Positions 19,648 to 31,982 of a DNA stretch of 64,000 nt are shown here, piece after piece. A model generated the notes under the pieces. That model was not told the DNA's origin. It saw only the letters and a list, made by a program, of their open reading frames with translations, and ran no database searches. Every line of letters starts with the position of its first letter. Position 1 is the stretch's first letter. Source of the stretch: Lysobacter alkalisoli (GTDB taxonomy: Bacteria > Pseudomonadota > Gammaproteobacteria > Xanthomonadales > Xanthomonadaceae). Where the stretch lies: positions 2,986,001 through 3,050,000 of the forward strand of contig NZ_CP041242.1 in assembly GCF_006547045.1 (NCBI RefSeq), written 5' to 3'. The position numbers and the translations under genes were made by a program.

Positions 19648-20871
19648 TCAGTCAGCCTGGCGGCGCAGGAACGCCGGAATATCCAGGTAGCTGCTGTCGT
19701 TGCCGAAATCGGCCACGTCCGGTGCCGACGATGCGGCCGGGGCCGGGGCGGCCGGTTCGGCCATTCCGCCACCGCGGCGCAGGCTGCCACCGAAGCTCGG
19801 CACAACCGGGGCATCGTCCATCGCGCTGAACTCGGGCTGGCCGGTGGTGCCGTTGCGGACCAGTTGGATCGGCGCGCGCTGCTCGCCCGGACGGGTCTGC
19901 TTGGCCGAGGCTCGGTTGAGGCCGGTGGCAACCACGGTGACCTTGACCTCGTCCTGCATGTCCGGGTCGAGCACGGTGCCGATGACCACGGTCGCATCCT
20001 CGGAGGCGAACTGCTCGACCGTGCGGCCGACCTCGTCGAACTCGGCCATGGTGAAGTCCGGACCGGCGGTGATGTTGACCAGGATGCCGTTGGCACCCGA
20101 CAGGTTGACGTCGTCCAGCAGCGGGTTCTGGATCGCCGACTCGGCCGCGGCCTGGGCGCGGTCGTCGCCGCGGGCGGAACCGGTACCCATCATCGCCAGG
20201 CCCATCTCGGACATGACGGTGCGCACGTCGGCGAAGTCGACGTTGATCAGGCCCGGGCGCACGATCAGGTCGGCGATGCCCTGCACCGCGCCGAGCAGGA
20301 CGTCGTTGGCGGCCCGGAAGGCCTGGATCATGGTCGCGTTGCGGCCGAGCACCGTGATCAGCTTCTCGTTGGGAATGGTGATCAGCGAGTCGCAGTGGTG
20401 GCTGAGCTCCTCGATGCCCTTGAGTGCGACCTGCATGCGGCGACGGCCCTCGAACGGGAACGGCTTGGTGACCACGGCGACGGTCAGGATGCCCATCTCC
20501 TTGGCCAGTTGCGCGACGACCGGGGCTGCGCCGGTGCCGGTGCCGCCGCCCATGCCGGCGGTGATGAACACCATGTCGGCGCCTTCCATCGCGTCCATCA
20601 GTCGCTCGCGGTCCTCGAGCGCGGCCTGACGGCCGACCTCGGGGTTGGCGCCGGCGCCCAGGCCCTTGGTGACGTTGCTGCCGAGCTGCAGCTGCAGCTT
20701 GGCCCCGCAGTTCTTGATCGCCTGCGAATCGGTGTTGGCGGTGATGAATTCCACGCCATCGACGTTGCTGCTGACCATGTGGGCGACCGCGTTGCCGCCG
20801 CCGCCGCCGACGCCGATGACCTTGATGATGGCGTTGGGCGCCATGCTCTCGACCAGTTCGAAGTGTGCCAT
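19648..20871 (-). CDS. ftsZ: Cell division protein FtsZ
   Basis: 407 residues. The GTPase domain has IGVGGGGGNAVAHMV, the tubulin signature GGGTGTGAAPVVA and the T7-loop region INVDFADVRTVM. The variable linker (about residues 320-390) is rich in Ala and Pro. The extreme C-terminus SSYLDIPAFLRRQAD is the conserved peptide that binds FtsA and ZipA. It polymerises into the division ring. It is preceded by ftsA with a 146-base spacer, which may hold its own promoter. Confidence 0.99.
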   Translation of the reverse strand: MAHFELVESMAPNAIIKVIGVGGGGGNAVAHMVSSNVDGVEFITANTDSQAIKNCGAKLQLQLGSNVTKGLGAGANPEVGRQAALEDRERLMDAMEGADMVFITAGMGGGTGTGAAPVVAQLAKEMGILTVAVVTKPFPFEGRRRMQVALKGIEELSHHCDSLITIPNEKLITVLGRNATMIQAFRAANDVLLGAVQGIADLIVRPGLINVDFADVRTVMSEMGLAMMGTGSARGDDRAQAAAESAIQNPLLDDVNLSGANGILVNITAGPDFTMAEFDEVGRTVEQFASEDATVVIGTVLDPDMQDEVKVTVVATGLNRASAKQTRPGEQRAPIQLVRNGTTGQPEFSAMDDAPVVPSFGGSLRRGGGMAEPAAPAPAASSAPDVADFGNDSSYLDIPAFLRRQAD

Positions 20872-21017
20872 TGTCCTCGTCCTCTGTTGATGCAGTGCTA
20901 GTTGTTGTTGTGCTTGCGGTGGGGAGTGCTTGTTGTGGTTGGAGAATGAAACGGTGTTGCCAACTGCCTTCTGCCTTCCTGCCGGGCCCGGCGCCCTCGC
21001 CGTGACCGCCCCTGAAA

Positions 21018-22268
21018 CTAGAATTCGCCGCGATACCAGTTCTTCAACTTGTTGAAGAAGCTGCCGGCGCGACCGGTGGAGATGACCGGCCGGCGCGGGT
21101 GCTCGATCTGGCTGCCCATCAGCAGCAGGCCGACGCCGGTCGCATGGACCGGATTGCCGACCACTTCGCCGAGACCGGTGACGTGCTGCGGGATGCCGAC
21201 GCGGACCGGCATCTGCAGCATTTCCTCGGCCAGTTCGACCACGCCTTCCATCTTCGAGGCGCCACCGGTCAGGACCATGCCGGCACGCACGTGCTGCTCG
21301 AAGCCGCTGCGGCGCAGCTCGGCCTGGACCATCTCGAACAGCTCTTCGTAGCGGGCCTGCACCGCTTGCGCCAGCGAGTGGCGCGGCATGCGCCGCGGCG
21401 GACGGTCGCCGACGCTGGGCACCTGGATGCTTTCTTCCGCGGTCGCCATCTGCGCCAGCGCGCAGGCGTAGCGGACCTTGATCTGCTCCGCCTCGGGGGT
21501 CGGCGTGCGCAGCATGTGGGCGATGTCCTCGGTGACCTTGTCGCCGGCGATCGGCAGACTCGCGCTATGCGCGATCGCGCCTTGCACGAACACCGCGATA
21601 TCGGTGGTGCCGGCGCCGATGTCGACCAGCACCACGCCCAGCTCGCGTTCGTCGCTGGTCAGCACCGCCTGGCTGGAAGCGAGCACGCCCAGGATCAGGT
21701 CGTCGACCTGCAGCCCGCAGCGCTGCACGCACTTGCTGACGTTGGCCGCCGCCGACTGGGCACAGACCACCAGGTGGGCGTGCACCTCCAGCCTCACGCC
21801 GGTCATGCCGACCGGATTGCGGATGCCTTCCTGCGAATCGTCGAGCACGTAGTCGCGCGGGATCGCGTGCAGGATCTTCTGGTCGGCCGGGATCGCGACC
21901 GCCTTGGCCGCCTCCAGCACGCGGTCGAGATCGCCGTGGCTGACCTCGCCGTCGCGGATCGGGGCGATGCCTTGCGAGTTGCGGCATTGCACGTGGCTGC
22001 CGGAGATGGAGGCGTAGACAGAGCGGATCTCGCAACCGGCCATCAGCTCGGCCTCCTCGATCGCGCGCTGGATCGACTGCACGGTGGATTCGATGTCGAC
22101 CACCACGCCCTTGCGCAGGCCGCGCGATTCATGCGAGCCGATGCCGATCACCTCGATCGGATGTCCGGCCGTGCCGTTGTCGGGACTGTACTCGCCCACC
22201 AGCGCCACCACCTTGGAGGTGCCGATGTCGAGACCGACGATGAGCGACTTGTCGCCTTTGCGGTTCAT
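21018..22268 (-). CDS. ftsA: Cell division protein FtsA
   Basis: 416 residues. Actin-like ATPase with LIVGLDIGTSKVVALVGEYS at the start, VVLVDIGAGTTDIAVF in the middle and VLTGGASKMEGVVELAEEML near the end. The C-terminal amphipathic helix SFFNKLKNWYRGEF tethers FtsA to the inner membrane. It links FtsZ to the membrane and to late division proteins. Its ATG overlaps the stop codon of ftsQ by four bases. Confidence 0.98.
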   Translation of the reverse strand: MNRKGDKSLIVGLDIGTSKVVALVGEYSPDNGTAGHPIEVIGIGSHESRGLRKGVVVDIESTVQSIQRAIEEAELMAGCEIRSVYASISGSHVQCRNSQGIAPIRDGEVSHGDLDRVLEAAKAVAIPADQKILHAIPRDYVLDDSQEGIRNPVGMTGVRLEVHAHLVVCAQSAAANVSKCVQRCGLQVDDLILGVLASSQAVLTSDERELGVVLVDIGAGTTDIAVFVQGAIAHSASLPIAGDKVTEDIAHMLRTPTPEAEQIKVRYACALAQMATAEESIQVPSVGDRPPRRMPRHSLAQAVQARYEELFEMVQAELRRSGFEQHVRAGMVLTGGASKMEGVVELAEEMLQMPVRVGIPQHVTGLGEVVGNPVHATGVGLLLMGSQIEHPRRPVISTGRAGSFFNKLKNWYRGEF

Positions 22269-23119
22269 ATATTTACCTGCTGCAGAATTTGTTCGGTCCG
22301 CTCATGACGAGTCGATGCCGTCCATCGCGTTGCCGCGTCGGTTCCGGCCAGTCCGGTTCGGTCATTCAGGGCCGGACGCGCGCCGGTCGCAGCGGACGCG
22401 TCGTCGGTGTCCGCCGACTCGTCGCCACTCGCCCAGGTCAGCGAAAAGCCATTGGTGTAGCGGAGGTCGGCGCGCACGGGCAGCTGCCCGTTCTGCGCCA
22501 CCAGTTGCGGGATGACCCGGATGAAGCGCTGCAGCCGCTCGCCGGGCTGGCTGCGGCCGACCATCACTACGGCGCCGTTGCCCAGGCCCAGGCTCCAGCT
22601 GCCGCGCGCATCGAGTTCGACCTGGCGCACGGCGATGCCGAGCGGCGCGAACAGGCTGCGACTCTCGTTGTAGAAGCGGACCACGTCGGACACGCGGGTG
22701 TCCGGCCCGTCCAGCCACGGCAGGGTGTCCGGCACTTCGATGCCTTCGGACGGGAACAGCCGGCCCTGTTCGGACAGCACGCGTTCTTCGCCCCAGCGCG
22801 CGAACGGGCGGTGCTCGACCACGGTCACCTCCAGCACGTCGGGCCAACGCTTGCGCACCTCGGCGTGCTCGACCCACGGCAGCGCCGCGACCGCGGCCCG
22901 TGCGTCGTCCAGCTTCACCGCAAAGAAGCCCTGTTTCGCATATGGCATCAGCGCCCGCTGCAGCGCGGCCGGATCGACGCGCTCGAACTCGCCGGTCGCC
23001 CGCAACCGGGTCAGCGGCCATTGATCCTGGCCGACCCAGCCCTTGAGCACGGCGACCACCGGCAGCACCACCAGTGCCACCGCGAGGGTCCAGCCGATCA
23101 GGCGCAGCAGCGCGCTCAT
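22265..23119 (-). CDS. ftsQ: Cell division protein FtsQ
   Basis: 284 residues from ATG 23119 ([20 protein letters not shown]); the longer open frame upstream is antisense noise over ddlB. One membrane helix at residues about 5-27, then the POTRA domain ([20 protein letters not shown] ... [28 protein letters not shown]) and the beta domain. An unusual low-complexity tail ([20 protein letters not shown]) follows and overlaps ftsA. It scaffolds FtsB and FtsL at the divisome. It overlaps ddlB upstream by the ATGA arrangement. Confidence 0.96.
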   Translation of the reverse strand: MSALLRLIGWTLAVALVVLPVVAVLKGWVGQDQWPLTRLRATGEFERVDPAALQRALMPYAKQGFFAVKLDDARAAVAALPWVEHAEVRKRWPDVLEVTVVEHRPFARWGEERVLSEQGRLFPSEGIEVPDTLPWLDGPDTRVSDVVRFYNESRSLFAPLGIAVRQVELDARGSWSLGLGNGAVVMVGRSQPGERLQRFIRVIPQLVAQNGQLPVRADLRYTNGFSLTWASGDESADTDDASAATGARPALNDRTGLAGTDAATRWTASTRHERTEQILQQVNI

Positions 23120-24095
23120 GCCTGCGCACCTCCCATGCCACCGGCGAGGGTCTGTTCCAGTACCCGCCAGCACAGTGAGGCGTAGTCGACACCGAGCTGC
23201 TCGGCGGCCTTGGGCACCAGCGAATGGCTGGTCATGCCCGGGGCGGTGTTGACCTCCATCAGCATCAAGCCACCGTCGGCATGGCGCATGACGTCCACCC
23301 GGCCCCAACCGGTGCAGCCGGCGGCACGGAATCCGTCCAGCGCCAGCGCGCGGATCTCCGCCTCCTGGTCGCCGTCCAGGCCGGGGCAGAGGTACTGGGT
23401 GTCCTCGGCGATGTACTTGGCGTGGTAGTCGTACCACTCGCCGGCCGGCACGATCCTGATCGACGGCAGGGCCACGTCGCCGAGGATGCCGACGGTGAAC
23501 TCGCCGCCGGTCAGCATCTGCTCGGCCAGCAGTTCGCCCGGGTATGCGCGCGCGAACTCCAGCGCTGGCTCCAGGTCACCTTCTTCCACGATCCGGAACA
23601 CGCCAACGCTGGAGCCCTCGCTGGACGGTTTGACGAACACCGGCAGGCCCAGTTCGCGCACCGCCGCGGACAGGTCGCCTCCGGCGGGCACTCGCGCGAA
23701 ACGCGCGGTCGGCAGACCGGCCGCCTGCCACACCTGTTTGGTGCGGATCTTGTCCAGCGTCAATGCCGAACCGAGCACCCCGGGGCCGGTGTACGGCACG
23801 CCGAGCGCCTCGCACAGGCCCTGCAGCACGCCGTTCTCGCCATCGCCGCCGTGCAGGATGTTGAACACTCTGTCCACACGCCTGGCGCGTTCGACGTGGC
23901 CGTCGCGCACTGCGTCGACCAGGGCCGGGATGCCGTCGACGGCGAACGCGTCGACACCGCGCGAGAGCAGTGCATCGAGCACGTTGCGCCCGGAGTCGAG
24001 CGAGACCTCGCGCTCGGCGCTGGTGCCGCCCATCAGTACGGCGACGCGGCCGAACACGGCCGGGTCGCTGAAGCGTGGCGACGGCAACTGCTGCG

Positions 24096-24099
<4 letters not shown>
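23116..24099 (-). CDS. ddlB: D-alanine-D-alanine ligase
   Basis: 327 residues. ATP-grasp enzyme with [19 protein letters not shown] at the start, [33 protein letters not shown] and the C-terminal [17 protein letters not shown], which carries metal and D-Ala contacts. It makes the D-Ala-D-Ala end of the peptidoglycan stem. Its start overlaps the murC stop by four bases and its stop overlaps the ftsQ start. Confidence 0.98.
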
Positions 24100-25540
<1,441 letters not shown>

Positions 25541-25544
<4 letters not shown>

Positions 25545-26656
25545 GCGGCCTGCTCCTTCTGAGTCGTGAGATCGAGCACTGTGTCGGCGACATCCGCAGC
25601 CGCGGCCGGTCGTGCCAGGTCGCGCGCGCACACGGCCATGCGCAGCAGGTCGGCGCGCTGATCGAGAATTTCGAGGGTGGCGGCGATACGCTGGTGCAAT
25701 GTCTCGCCCTGCGGCAGCACCTGGGCGGCGCCACGCGCTTGCAGGTACTCGGCATTGCGTGTCTGGTGGTCGTCGACCGCCTGCGGGAACGGCACCAGGA
25801 TGCAGGCGACGCCAGCCGCGCACAGCTCGGCCAGGGTCAACGCACCGGCGCGGCAGACCACCACATCGGCCCAGGCGTAGGCTGCGGCCATGTCGGCGAT
25901 GAATGGCTCGACCGAGGCCGGCACCTGCGCATCGGCATAAGCCTGCTCGGCCTCGGTACGCAGCTTCTCGCCGCATTGGTGACGGACCTCGAAGGACACG
26001 TCGTGGCGCAGCATTGCCAGCGCCCTTGGCACCGCCTCGTTGAGCGCGCGCGCACCCTGGCTGCCCCCCAGCACCAGCAGGCGCAGTGGGCCGGTACGGT
26101 CTTCGTAGCGGACCCCGGGTGGCGGCATCGCGGCGATCTCCTCGCGCACGGGATTGCCTACAACCTGCTCGTTGCGTCCGGGGAAGGTATCGGGGAATCC
26201 GGTCATCACGCGGTCGGCCAGCCGTACCAGTACGCGGTTGGTCAGGCCGGGGGCGCGGTTCTGCTCATGCACGATGAGCGGAATGCCAAGCAGGCGCGCG
26301 GCCAGCCCACCCGGGCCTGCGGCGAAACCGCCGAAGCTGATCACCGCACGCGGTCGCGTCCGCAACAGCAGGGCACGCGCCGCACGCACCGTCTTGAGCA
26401 GCCGCCATGGCGCGGCGAACTTGGTGGTCAGTCCCTTGCCGCGGATCGCGCGCACCGGGATGGTGTCGATGGCGATGTCGTGCTGCGGCACCAGCCGGGT
26501 TTCCATCGCCCCTTCGGCGCCCATCCAGCGCACCGGTACGCCGCGCGCACGTAGCGCACGGGCCACGGCCAAGCCCGGGAAGATGTGCCCGCCGGTACCG
26601 CCGGCGAGGATCATCACCGGGGCCGGAGCATTCATGCTGGCGGCCGATGCCGTCAT
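25541..26656 (-). CDS. murG: UDP-GlcNAc:lipid I N-acetylglucosaminyltransferase
   Basis: 371 residues; start ATG 26656, though ATG 26635 ([20 protein letters not shown]) is closer to the conserved part. The signature loops are [46 protein letters not shown] and a donor-binding [16 protein letters not shown]. It converts lipid I to lipid II at the inner membrane. It overlaps ftsW upstream and murC downstream by four bases each. Confidence 0.98.
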
Positions 26657-27999
26657 CCGGCCCTCCCCAATGTGGGTTCGACCCGCTGGCGCAGGCGGTT
26701 GGTGCCGCGCGAGATACCTTCGCCGGCACGCATGGCGGCGACCGGCAATGGCGCCGCGGTCGCTGGCGCAGGGCCACTCGCTGCGACAGCTACCTCATCG
26801 CCCCGCAAACGCGCGACCTGGCGCTGCGCGCGCTCGAGTTCGTACGAGATCCGCAGCAGCAGACCCATGCCCAGACAGGTCATCAGCACACTGGACCCGC
26901 CGGAGGAAACCAGCGGCAGAGTCAGGCCCTTGGTGGGAAGCAGGCCGAGGTTGACGCCGATCGAGACGAAACTCTGCAGCGCGATCCACAGTGCAATGCC
27001 GAAGGCCAGATAGCCGGCGAAATGACGGCGCATCTCGACGCACTTCAGACCGATCCACAACGCGCGTCCGACCAGCAGGGAAAACAGCCCGATCACCATG
27101 CAGACACCGACGAAGCCCAGCTCCTCGGCGATCACCGCGAGAATGAAATCCGTATGCGCCTCGGGCAGGTAGTAGAGCTTCTGGATCGAACCGCCCAGGC
27201 CAACCCCGAACCATTCGCCGCGGCCGGCCGCCATCAACGCATTGGTCAGCTGGTAACCGCTGCCGAACGGATCTGCCCACGGGTCCATGAACGAGGTCAG
27301 GCGGCGCATGCGGTACGGCTCGAGCACGGCGACGAAGGCCAGCAGCGGCAACGCGACCAGCACCGGCCCGAACATGCGCGGCATGTTGACGCCGCCCAGC
27401 ACCAGCATGCCGGCAGTGATCGCCAGCAGCAGCGAGGACGAGCCGAAGTCCGGCTGCAACAGCAGCAGCACGACCAGGGCCGCCGCCACGCCCAGCGGCT
27501 TGAGCATCGCCGGCCAGGTCGCGTTGACCTCGTCGCGGAACCGGACCAGGTAACTGGCCAGCCAGATGATGAAGCAGACCTTGACCGCCTCCACCACCTG
27601 GAAACCGGACACGCCCAGGTTGATCCAGCGGTTCGCGCCCTTGACGCTGACCCCGAGCCCGGGCACGAACACCAGAACCAGCAGCACGAAGCAGCCCAGC
27701 AGCAGCAGGTGGTTGTAGCGCTCCACCGTTTTGAGCTCGGTGCGCATCGCCAGCGCCATCAGCACCGCGCCACCGGCAAGGAACACCAGGTGGCGACCGA
27801 AGTAGTGGTAGGGATTGCTGTCCTGGTAGATCGAGCTGGAAGCGACCATCACCACGCCGAGCGCGGCCAGCGCAAGCACGGTACCGGCGATCCACCGGTC
27901 GAAACGACCGCGGATATCGTCGATGCGTGTGGCCTGGCCGCCGCTTGTGCGGGTGGCCCCAGTGCGGGCGGCAGCGGCGCGGGTGGCGTGGTCGTCCAT
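26653..27999 (-). CDS. ftsW: SEDS peptidoglycan glycosyltransferase FtsW
   Basis: 448 residues from ATG 27999 ([20 protein letters not shown]). About ten hydrophobic helices, with conserved SEDS sequences [51 protein letters not shown] and [17 protein letters not shown]. It polymerises glycan strands at the septum with FtsI. An unusually long, Ala/Pro-rich cytoplasmic C-terminal tail (after [16 protein letters not shown]) adds about 50 residues. Its ATG overlaps the stop of mraY (TGATG), so there is no room for murD, which normally lies here. Confidence 0.97.
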   Translation of the reverse strand: MDDHATRAAAARTGATRTSGGQATRIDDIRGRFDRWIAGTVLALAALGVVMVASSSIYQDSNPYHYFGRHLVFLAGGAVLMALAMRTELKTVERYNHLLLLGCFVLLVLVFVPGLGVSVKGANRWINLGVSGFQVVEAVKVCFIIWLASYLVRFRDEVNATWPAMLKPLGVAAALVVLLLLQPDFGSSSLLLAITAGMLVLGGVNMPRMFGPVLVALPLLAFVAVLEPYRMRRLTSFMDPWADPFGSGYQLTNALMAAGRGEWFGVGLGGSIQKLYYLPEAHTDFILAVIAEELGFVGVCMVIGLFSLLVGRALWIGLKCVEMRRHFAGYLAFGIALWIALQSFVSIGVNLGLLPTKGLTLPLVSSGGSSVLMTCLGMGLLLRISYELERAQRQVARLRGDEVAVAASGPAPATAAPLPVAAMRAGEGISRGTNRLRQRVEPTLGRAG

Positions 28000-29084
28000 C
28001 AGCGCACCTTCAACGTCGCCAGGCCGATCAGGACCAGGATCACCGAGATGATCCAGAAGCGGACGATCACGCGCGGCTCCGGCCACCCCTTCAGCTCGAA
28101 GTGGTGGTGGATCGGCGCCATCCGGAACACGCGTTTGCCGGTCAGCTTGAACGAGGCGACCTGGATCATCACCGACAGCGTCTCGATCACGAAGATGCCG
28201 CCCATCACCACCAGCACCAGTTCCTGGCGCACGATCACCGCGATGGCGCCGAGCACCGCGCCCAGCGCGAGCGCGCCGATATCGCCCATGAACACCATCG
28301 CCGGGTAGGTGTTGAACCACAGGAAGCCGAGCCCGGCGCCTGCGATCGCGGCGCAGATGATCACCAGTTCGCCGGCGCCCGGCACCCGCGGGATCTGCAG
28401 GTACTGCGAGAACTCGGCATGGCCGGAGGCGTAGGCGAACACGCCCAGCGCGCATGCAACCAGCACTGTCGGCATGATCGCCAGGCCGTCGAGGCCGTCG
28501 GTCAGGTTGACCGCGTTGGAGAAGCCGACGATCCAGAAGTAGGCGATCGCGACGAAGCCGATCCCGGCCAGCGGCAGCGCGATCGACTTGAAGAACGGCA
28601 CGTAGAACGTGGTGGCTGCGGGCACGTCCGCGTACAGGAACAGGAACAGGCCGGCGCCGAGCCCGAACAGCGACTGCAGCAGGTACTTCCAGCGCGACTT
28701 CATGCCGTTGGGGTCGCGCTTGACGATCTTGATCCAGTCGTCCCACCAGCCGATCCAGCCGAATGCGACCATCACCGCCAGCACCAGCCACACATATTTG
28801 TTGCGCAGATCGCCCCACAGCAACACCGAGGCGAGCACGGTGATCAGGATCAGCGCACCGCCCATGGTCGGCGTGCCGGCCTTGGAGAAATGCGACTCCG
28901 GGCCGTCCTTGCGGATCGGCTGGCCGCCCTTGAGCTGGGCCAGCCGGCGGATCACTGTCGGCCCCCACCACAGCGACAGCGCAAGCGAGGTCAGCGCGGC
29001 GAGAATGCCGCGGAAGGTCAGGTAGCCGAACAGGCCGAAGAAGTTCTCCAGTCCCTGCAGCCAGCGGGCGAGTTCAAGCAGCAT
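27999..29084 (-). CDS. mraY: Phospho-N-acetylmuramoyl-pentapeptide transferase
   Basis: 361 residues from ATG 29084 ([20 protein letters not shown]); E. coli has 360. Ten membrane helices. Conserved MraY motifs: [36 protein letters not shown] with the catalytic aspartates, [11 protein letters not shown] and [17 protein letters not shown]. It attaches UDP-MurNAc-pentapeptide to undecaprenyl phosphate, making lipid I. It overlaps murF by 11 bases and ftsW by one. Confidence 0.98.
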   Translation of the reverse strand: MLLELARWLQGLENFFGLFGYLTFRGILAALTSLALSLWWGPTVIRRLAQLKGGQPIRKDGPESHFSKAGTPTMGGALILITVLASVLLWGDLRNKYVWLVLAVMVAFGWIGWWDDWIKIVKRDPNGMKSRWKYLLQSLFGLGAGLFLFLYADVPAATTFYVPFFKSIALPLAGIGFVAIAYFWIVGFSNAVNLTDGLDGLAIMPTVLVACALGVFAYASGHAEFSQYLQIPRVPGAGELVIICAAIAGAGLGFLWFNTYPAMVFMGDIGALALGAVLGAIAVIVRQELVLVVMGGIFVIETLSVMIQVASFKLTGKRVFRMAPIHHHFELKGWPEPRVIVRFWIISVILVLIGLATLKVR

Positions 29085-30486
29085 GCGTGCTTTCCTCCAC
29101 AGTGTTTCGCCCCTGCGCAAGCAAGGCATTCACGACTTTGTCCATCGCGCTGCCGCGCGACCCCTTGATCAACACACGCACACCGTCGGCGAGCCCGGCG
29201 CGCAGTGCGGCGGCCATGGCGTCGTGGCTTTCGAATACCTCCGCACCCTCGCCAAAGGCGTTTGCTGCCTCGGCACTGAGCGGCCCGATGGCGAACAGGC
29301 GACGGATGCCGGCAGCGCGGGCACGGCGTCCGACCTCGGCATGCATGGCCTTGGCGTCGGCGCCGATCTCGCGCATGTCGCCGAGCACCAGCCAGCCCTC
29401 GCCCCCCATCGACGCCAGCGTGTCGATCGCGGTTGCGGCGGAGCCCGGGTTGGCGTTGTAACTGTCGTCAACGACCAGCGCGCCGTTCGTCAACCGGTGC
29501 GTGACCAGTCGCCCCGGCACCGGGCGCGCATCGCCCAGCCCGCCGACGATGGCGTCCAAACCGATGCCGGCCCCCAGCGCCAGTGAAGCCGCCGCCAATG
29601 CATTGGCGACGTTGTGGCGGCCGGGCATCGACAACTCGACCTTGGCCTCGCCTTCCGGCGCAACCAGAACGAAACGCGAACCTTCCGCATGCAGGTGGAT
29701 GTCGCGCGCGGTCACGTCGGCGCTGTGTTCCAGGCCAAAGCGGATGATCCGGCTGCCGTGGGCTCGCTCGGCGAAGAACGGGCCGAACGCATCATCGGCA
29801 TTGATCACCGCGACGCCGTCGGCTGGCAACGCATCGTAGATCGCGGCCTTGGTATCGGCGATGGCAAGCAGGCTGCCCATCCGTTCCATGTGCGCGGGAG
29901 CGATGTTGTTGACCACCGACACGTCGGGCGGTGCGATGCGGGTCAGGTAGGCGATGTCACCGGGCTTGCCGGCACCCATCTCGTAGATCGCGAAGACCGC
30001 GTCCTCCGGCGCATCGAGCACGGCCAGCGGCATGCCGATCTCGTTGTTGCGATTGCCGGGCGTGGCCCAGGTGATCGCAACCCGTTGCAGGATCGTGGCC
30101 AGCAGCGCCTTGACGCTGGTCTTGCCGTTGCTGCCGGTGATCGCGATGACCTTGCCGGAGCGCTGCTTCTGCATCGCCGCGGCCAGGTCGGCCAGGGCAC
30201 GCTCGGTATCGGCGACGACAATCTGCGGCAGCGCGCAGTCGAGTTCGCGCGAGACCAGCGCCGCGGCCATGCCCGCTCCACGATCACCGGCCGCAGCCGC
30301 GGTGGCAACGTGATCGTGGCCATCGAAGCGCTCGCCCCTGATCGCGACGAACAGCGCCGCCTTGCCGGCGGGCAACGCGCGGGTGTCGGTGGCGACGGCA
30401 TCGATCGTGCGGTCTTCACCGGCATGCCTGTCGACCAGGCGGCCGCCGGTCATGCGCGCGACTTCGGACAGCTGCAGCGGCCTCAT
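29074..30486 (-). CDS. murF: UDP-MurNAc-tripeptide-D-Ala-D-Ala ligase
   Basis: 470 residues. ATP loop [48 protein letters not shown], and the central [19 protein letters not shown] that is typical for MurF. The C-terminal domain has [20 protein letters not shown]. It finishes the UDP-MurNAc-pentapeptide. Start ATG 30486 overlaps the murE stop (30483) by four bases. Confidence 0.97.
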   Translation of the reverse strand: MRPLQLSEVARMTGGRLVDRHAGEDRTIDAVATDTRALPAGKAALFVAIRGERFDGHDHVATAAAAGDRGAGMAAALVSRELDCALPQIVVADTERALADLAAAMQKQRSGKVIAITGSNGKTSVKALLATILQRVAITWATPGNRNNEIGMPLAVLDAPEDAVFAIYEMGAGKPGDIAYLTRIAPPDVSVVNNIAPAHMERMGSLLAIADTKAAIYDALPADGVAVINADDAFGPFFAERAHGSRIIRFGLEHSADVTARDIHLHAEGSRFVLVAPEGEAKVELSMPGRHNVANALAAASLALGAGIGLDAIVGGLGDARPVPGRLVTHRLTNGALVVDDSYNANPGSAATAIDTLASMGGEGWLVLGDMREIGADAKAMHAEVGRRARAAGIRRLFAIGPLSAEAANAFGEGAEVFESHDAMAAALRAGLADGVRVLIKGSRGSAMDKVVNALLAQGRNTVEESTHAA

Positions 30487-31982
30487 TCGCCCACCTCCAG
30501 CACCGCGCGCGCGGCCGCTGTGTCGTCGAACGGGTGGCGGATGCCGTCGATCTCCTGATACGGCTCGTGACCCTTGCCGGCGATCAGCACGATGTCGTCG
30601 GGGCCGGCCTCGCCGACCGCACGCACGATCGCGGCACGGCGGTCGCGTGCCACCACAACCCGTTCCGGCGCGTTGAAACCGGCCATGATGTCGGCCACGA
30701 TCGCATCGCCGTCCTCGCCGCGCGGGTTGTCGTCGGTGACGATCACGCTGTCGGCCAGGCGCTCGGCGATCGCCGCCATCTGCGGGCGTTTGCCGCGGTC
30801 GCGCTCACCGCCGCAGCCGAACACGCACACCACTTTCGCCGCCGCATGCGCGCGCACCGACCCCAGCGCCTGCTCCAGCGCGTCGGGCGTGTGCGCGTAG
30901 TCGATGACCACCAGCGGATGCACGCCATCGCCGCCGAGGCGGTTCATGCGGCCATGGATCGGCTGCAACTGCGACAGAATGCGGGCGATCTGCGACGGCG
31001 GCTCGTCCAGCGCATGCAGCGTGCCGGCCACCGCCAGCAGGTTGTCGACGTTGAAACGGCCGATCAGGGGCGACATCACCGGGTGCGATTCACCTTCGAT
31101 GTCCAGTTCGAACAGGATGCCGCGCCCATCCAGGCGCAGCTTGCGAGCCTGCACCGCCGCGCCGCCATCGCCGCGCGAACTGCAGGTGATGCAGCGTGGG
31201 CCGTCGTGCAGCGTGGCGGCCAGTTCACGGCCGAACGCGTCGTCGACATTGACCACCGCCGCCTTCAATCCCGGCCAGGCGAACAGCCGGGCCTTGGCCG
31301 CGCCATAGCTCTGCATGTCACCGTGGTAGTCGAGATGGTCCCGGGTGAGGTTGGTGAACACGCCAACGTCGAAATGGACGCCATCGGCACGGCCCTGGTC
31401 GAGCGCGTGCGAGCTGACCTCCATCGCCAGCGCCTCGGCACCGGCTTCATGCAGTTCGGCAATCAACCGATGCAGGCGCAGCACCAGCGGCGTGGTGAAG
31501 CCGGTCGCGACCGCCTCGCCATACAGACCCGCGCCAAGGGTGCCGATGGTGGCCGCGGTCGTACCGAGCAGCGACCAGGCCTGCGCCAGCAGCTGCACGG
31601 TCGAGGTCTTGCCATTGGTGCCGGTCACGCCGACCACGGTCATGGCCGCGCTGGGGCGATCATGGAACTGGTCGCCCATCGCACCCAATCGCGCACGCAG
31701 GCCTGGGACCGGGATCGCATCGGCGGGCGCCCGGATGTCGTCGGGCACGACGTCGCCAGGCGCTGGCGGTTCGAACAGGATCGCGGCGGCGCCCTTCGCG
31801 CGCACCTCGTCGACGAACTTCAGGCCGTGGGTGCCAAAGCCACCGATGGCGACGAAGGCGTCGCCCGGCTCGAGTTCGCGGCTGTCCATCACCAGTCCGC
31901 TGACGCGCAGACCCAGCGGGATGCCGGCGACATCAGGCAACAGTTCGGCAAGGCGCATTGAACGTTTCGGAGCGGCCGTCAT
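30483..31982 (-). CDS. murE: UDP-MurNAc-dipeptide:meso-diaminopimelate ligase
   Basis: 499 residues from ATG 31982, with [16 protein letters not shown] at residue 9 as alternative start. ATP loop [54 protein letters not shown]. The specificity loop reads [11 protein letters not shown]; the DNPR form indicates meso-diaminopimelate as third amino acid, so the organism has Gram-negative-type peptidoglycan. It sits between ftsI and murF with four-base overlaps. Confidence 0.98.
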   Translation of the reverse strand: MTAAPKRSMRLAELLPDVAGIPLGLRVSGLVMDSRELEPGDAFVAIGGFGTHGLKFVDEVRAKGAAAILFEPPAPGDVVPDDIRAPADAIPVPGLRARLGAMGDQFHDRPSAAMTVVGVTGTNGKTSTVQLLAQAWSLLGTTAATIGTLGAGLYGEAVATGFTTPLVLRLHRLIAELHEAGAEALAMEVSSHALDQGRADGVHFDVGVFTNLTRDHLDYHGDMQSYGAAKARLFAWPGLKAAVVNVDDAFGRELAATLHDGPRCITCSSRGDGGAAVQARKLRLDGRGILFELDIEGESHPVMSPLIGRFNVDNLLAVAGTLHALDEPPSQIARILSQLQPIHGRMNRLGGDGVHPLVVIDYAHTPDALEQALGSVRAHAAAKVVCVFGCGGERDRGKRPQMAAIAERLADSVIVTDDNPRGEDGDAIVADIMAGFNAPERVVVARDRRAAIVRAVGEAGPDDIVLIAGKGHEPYQEIDGIRHPFDDTAAARAVLEVGE

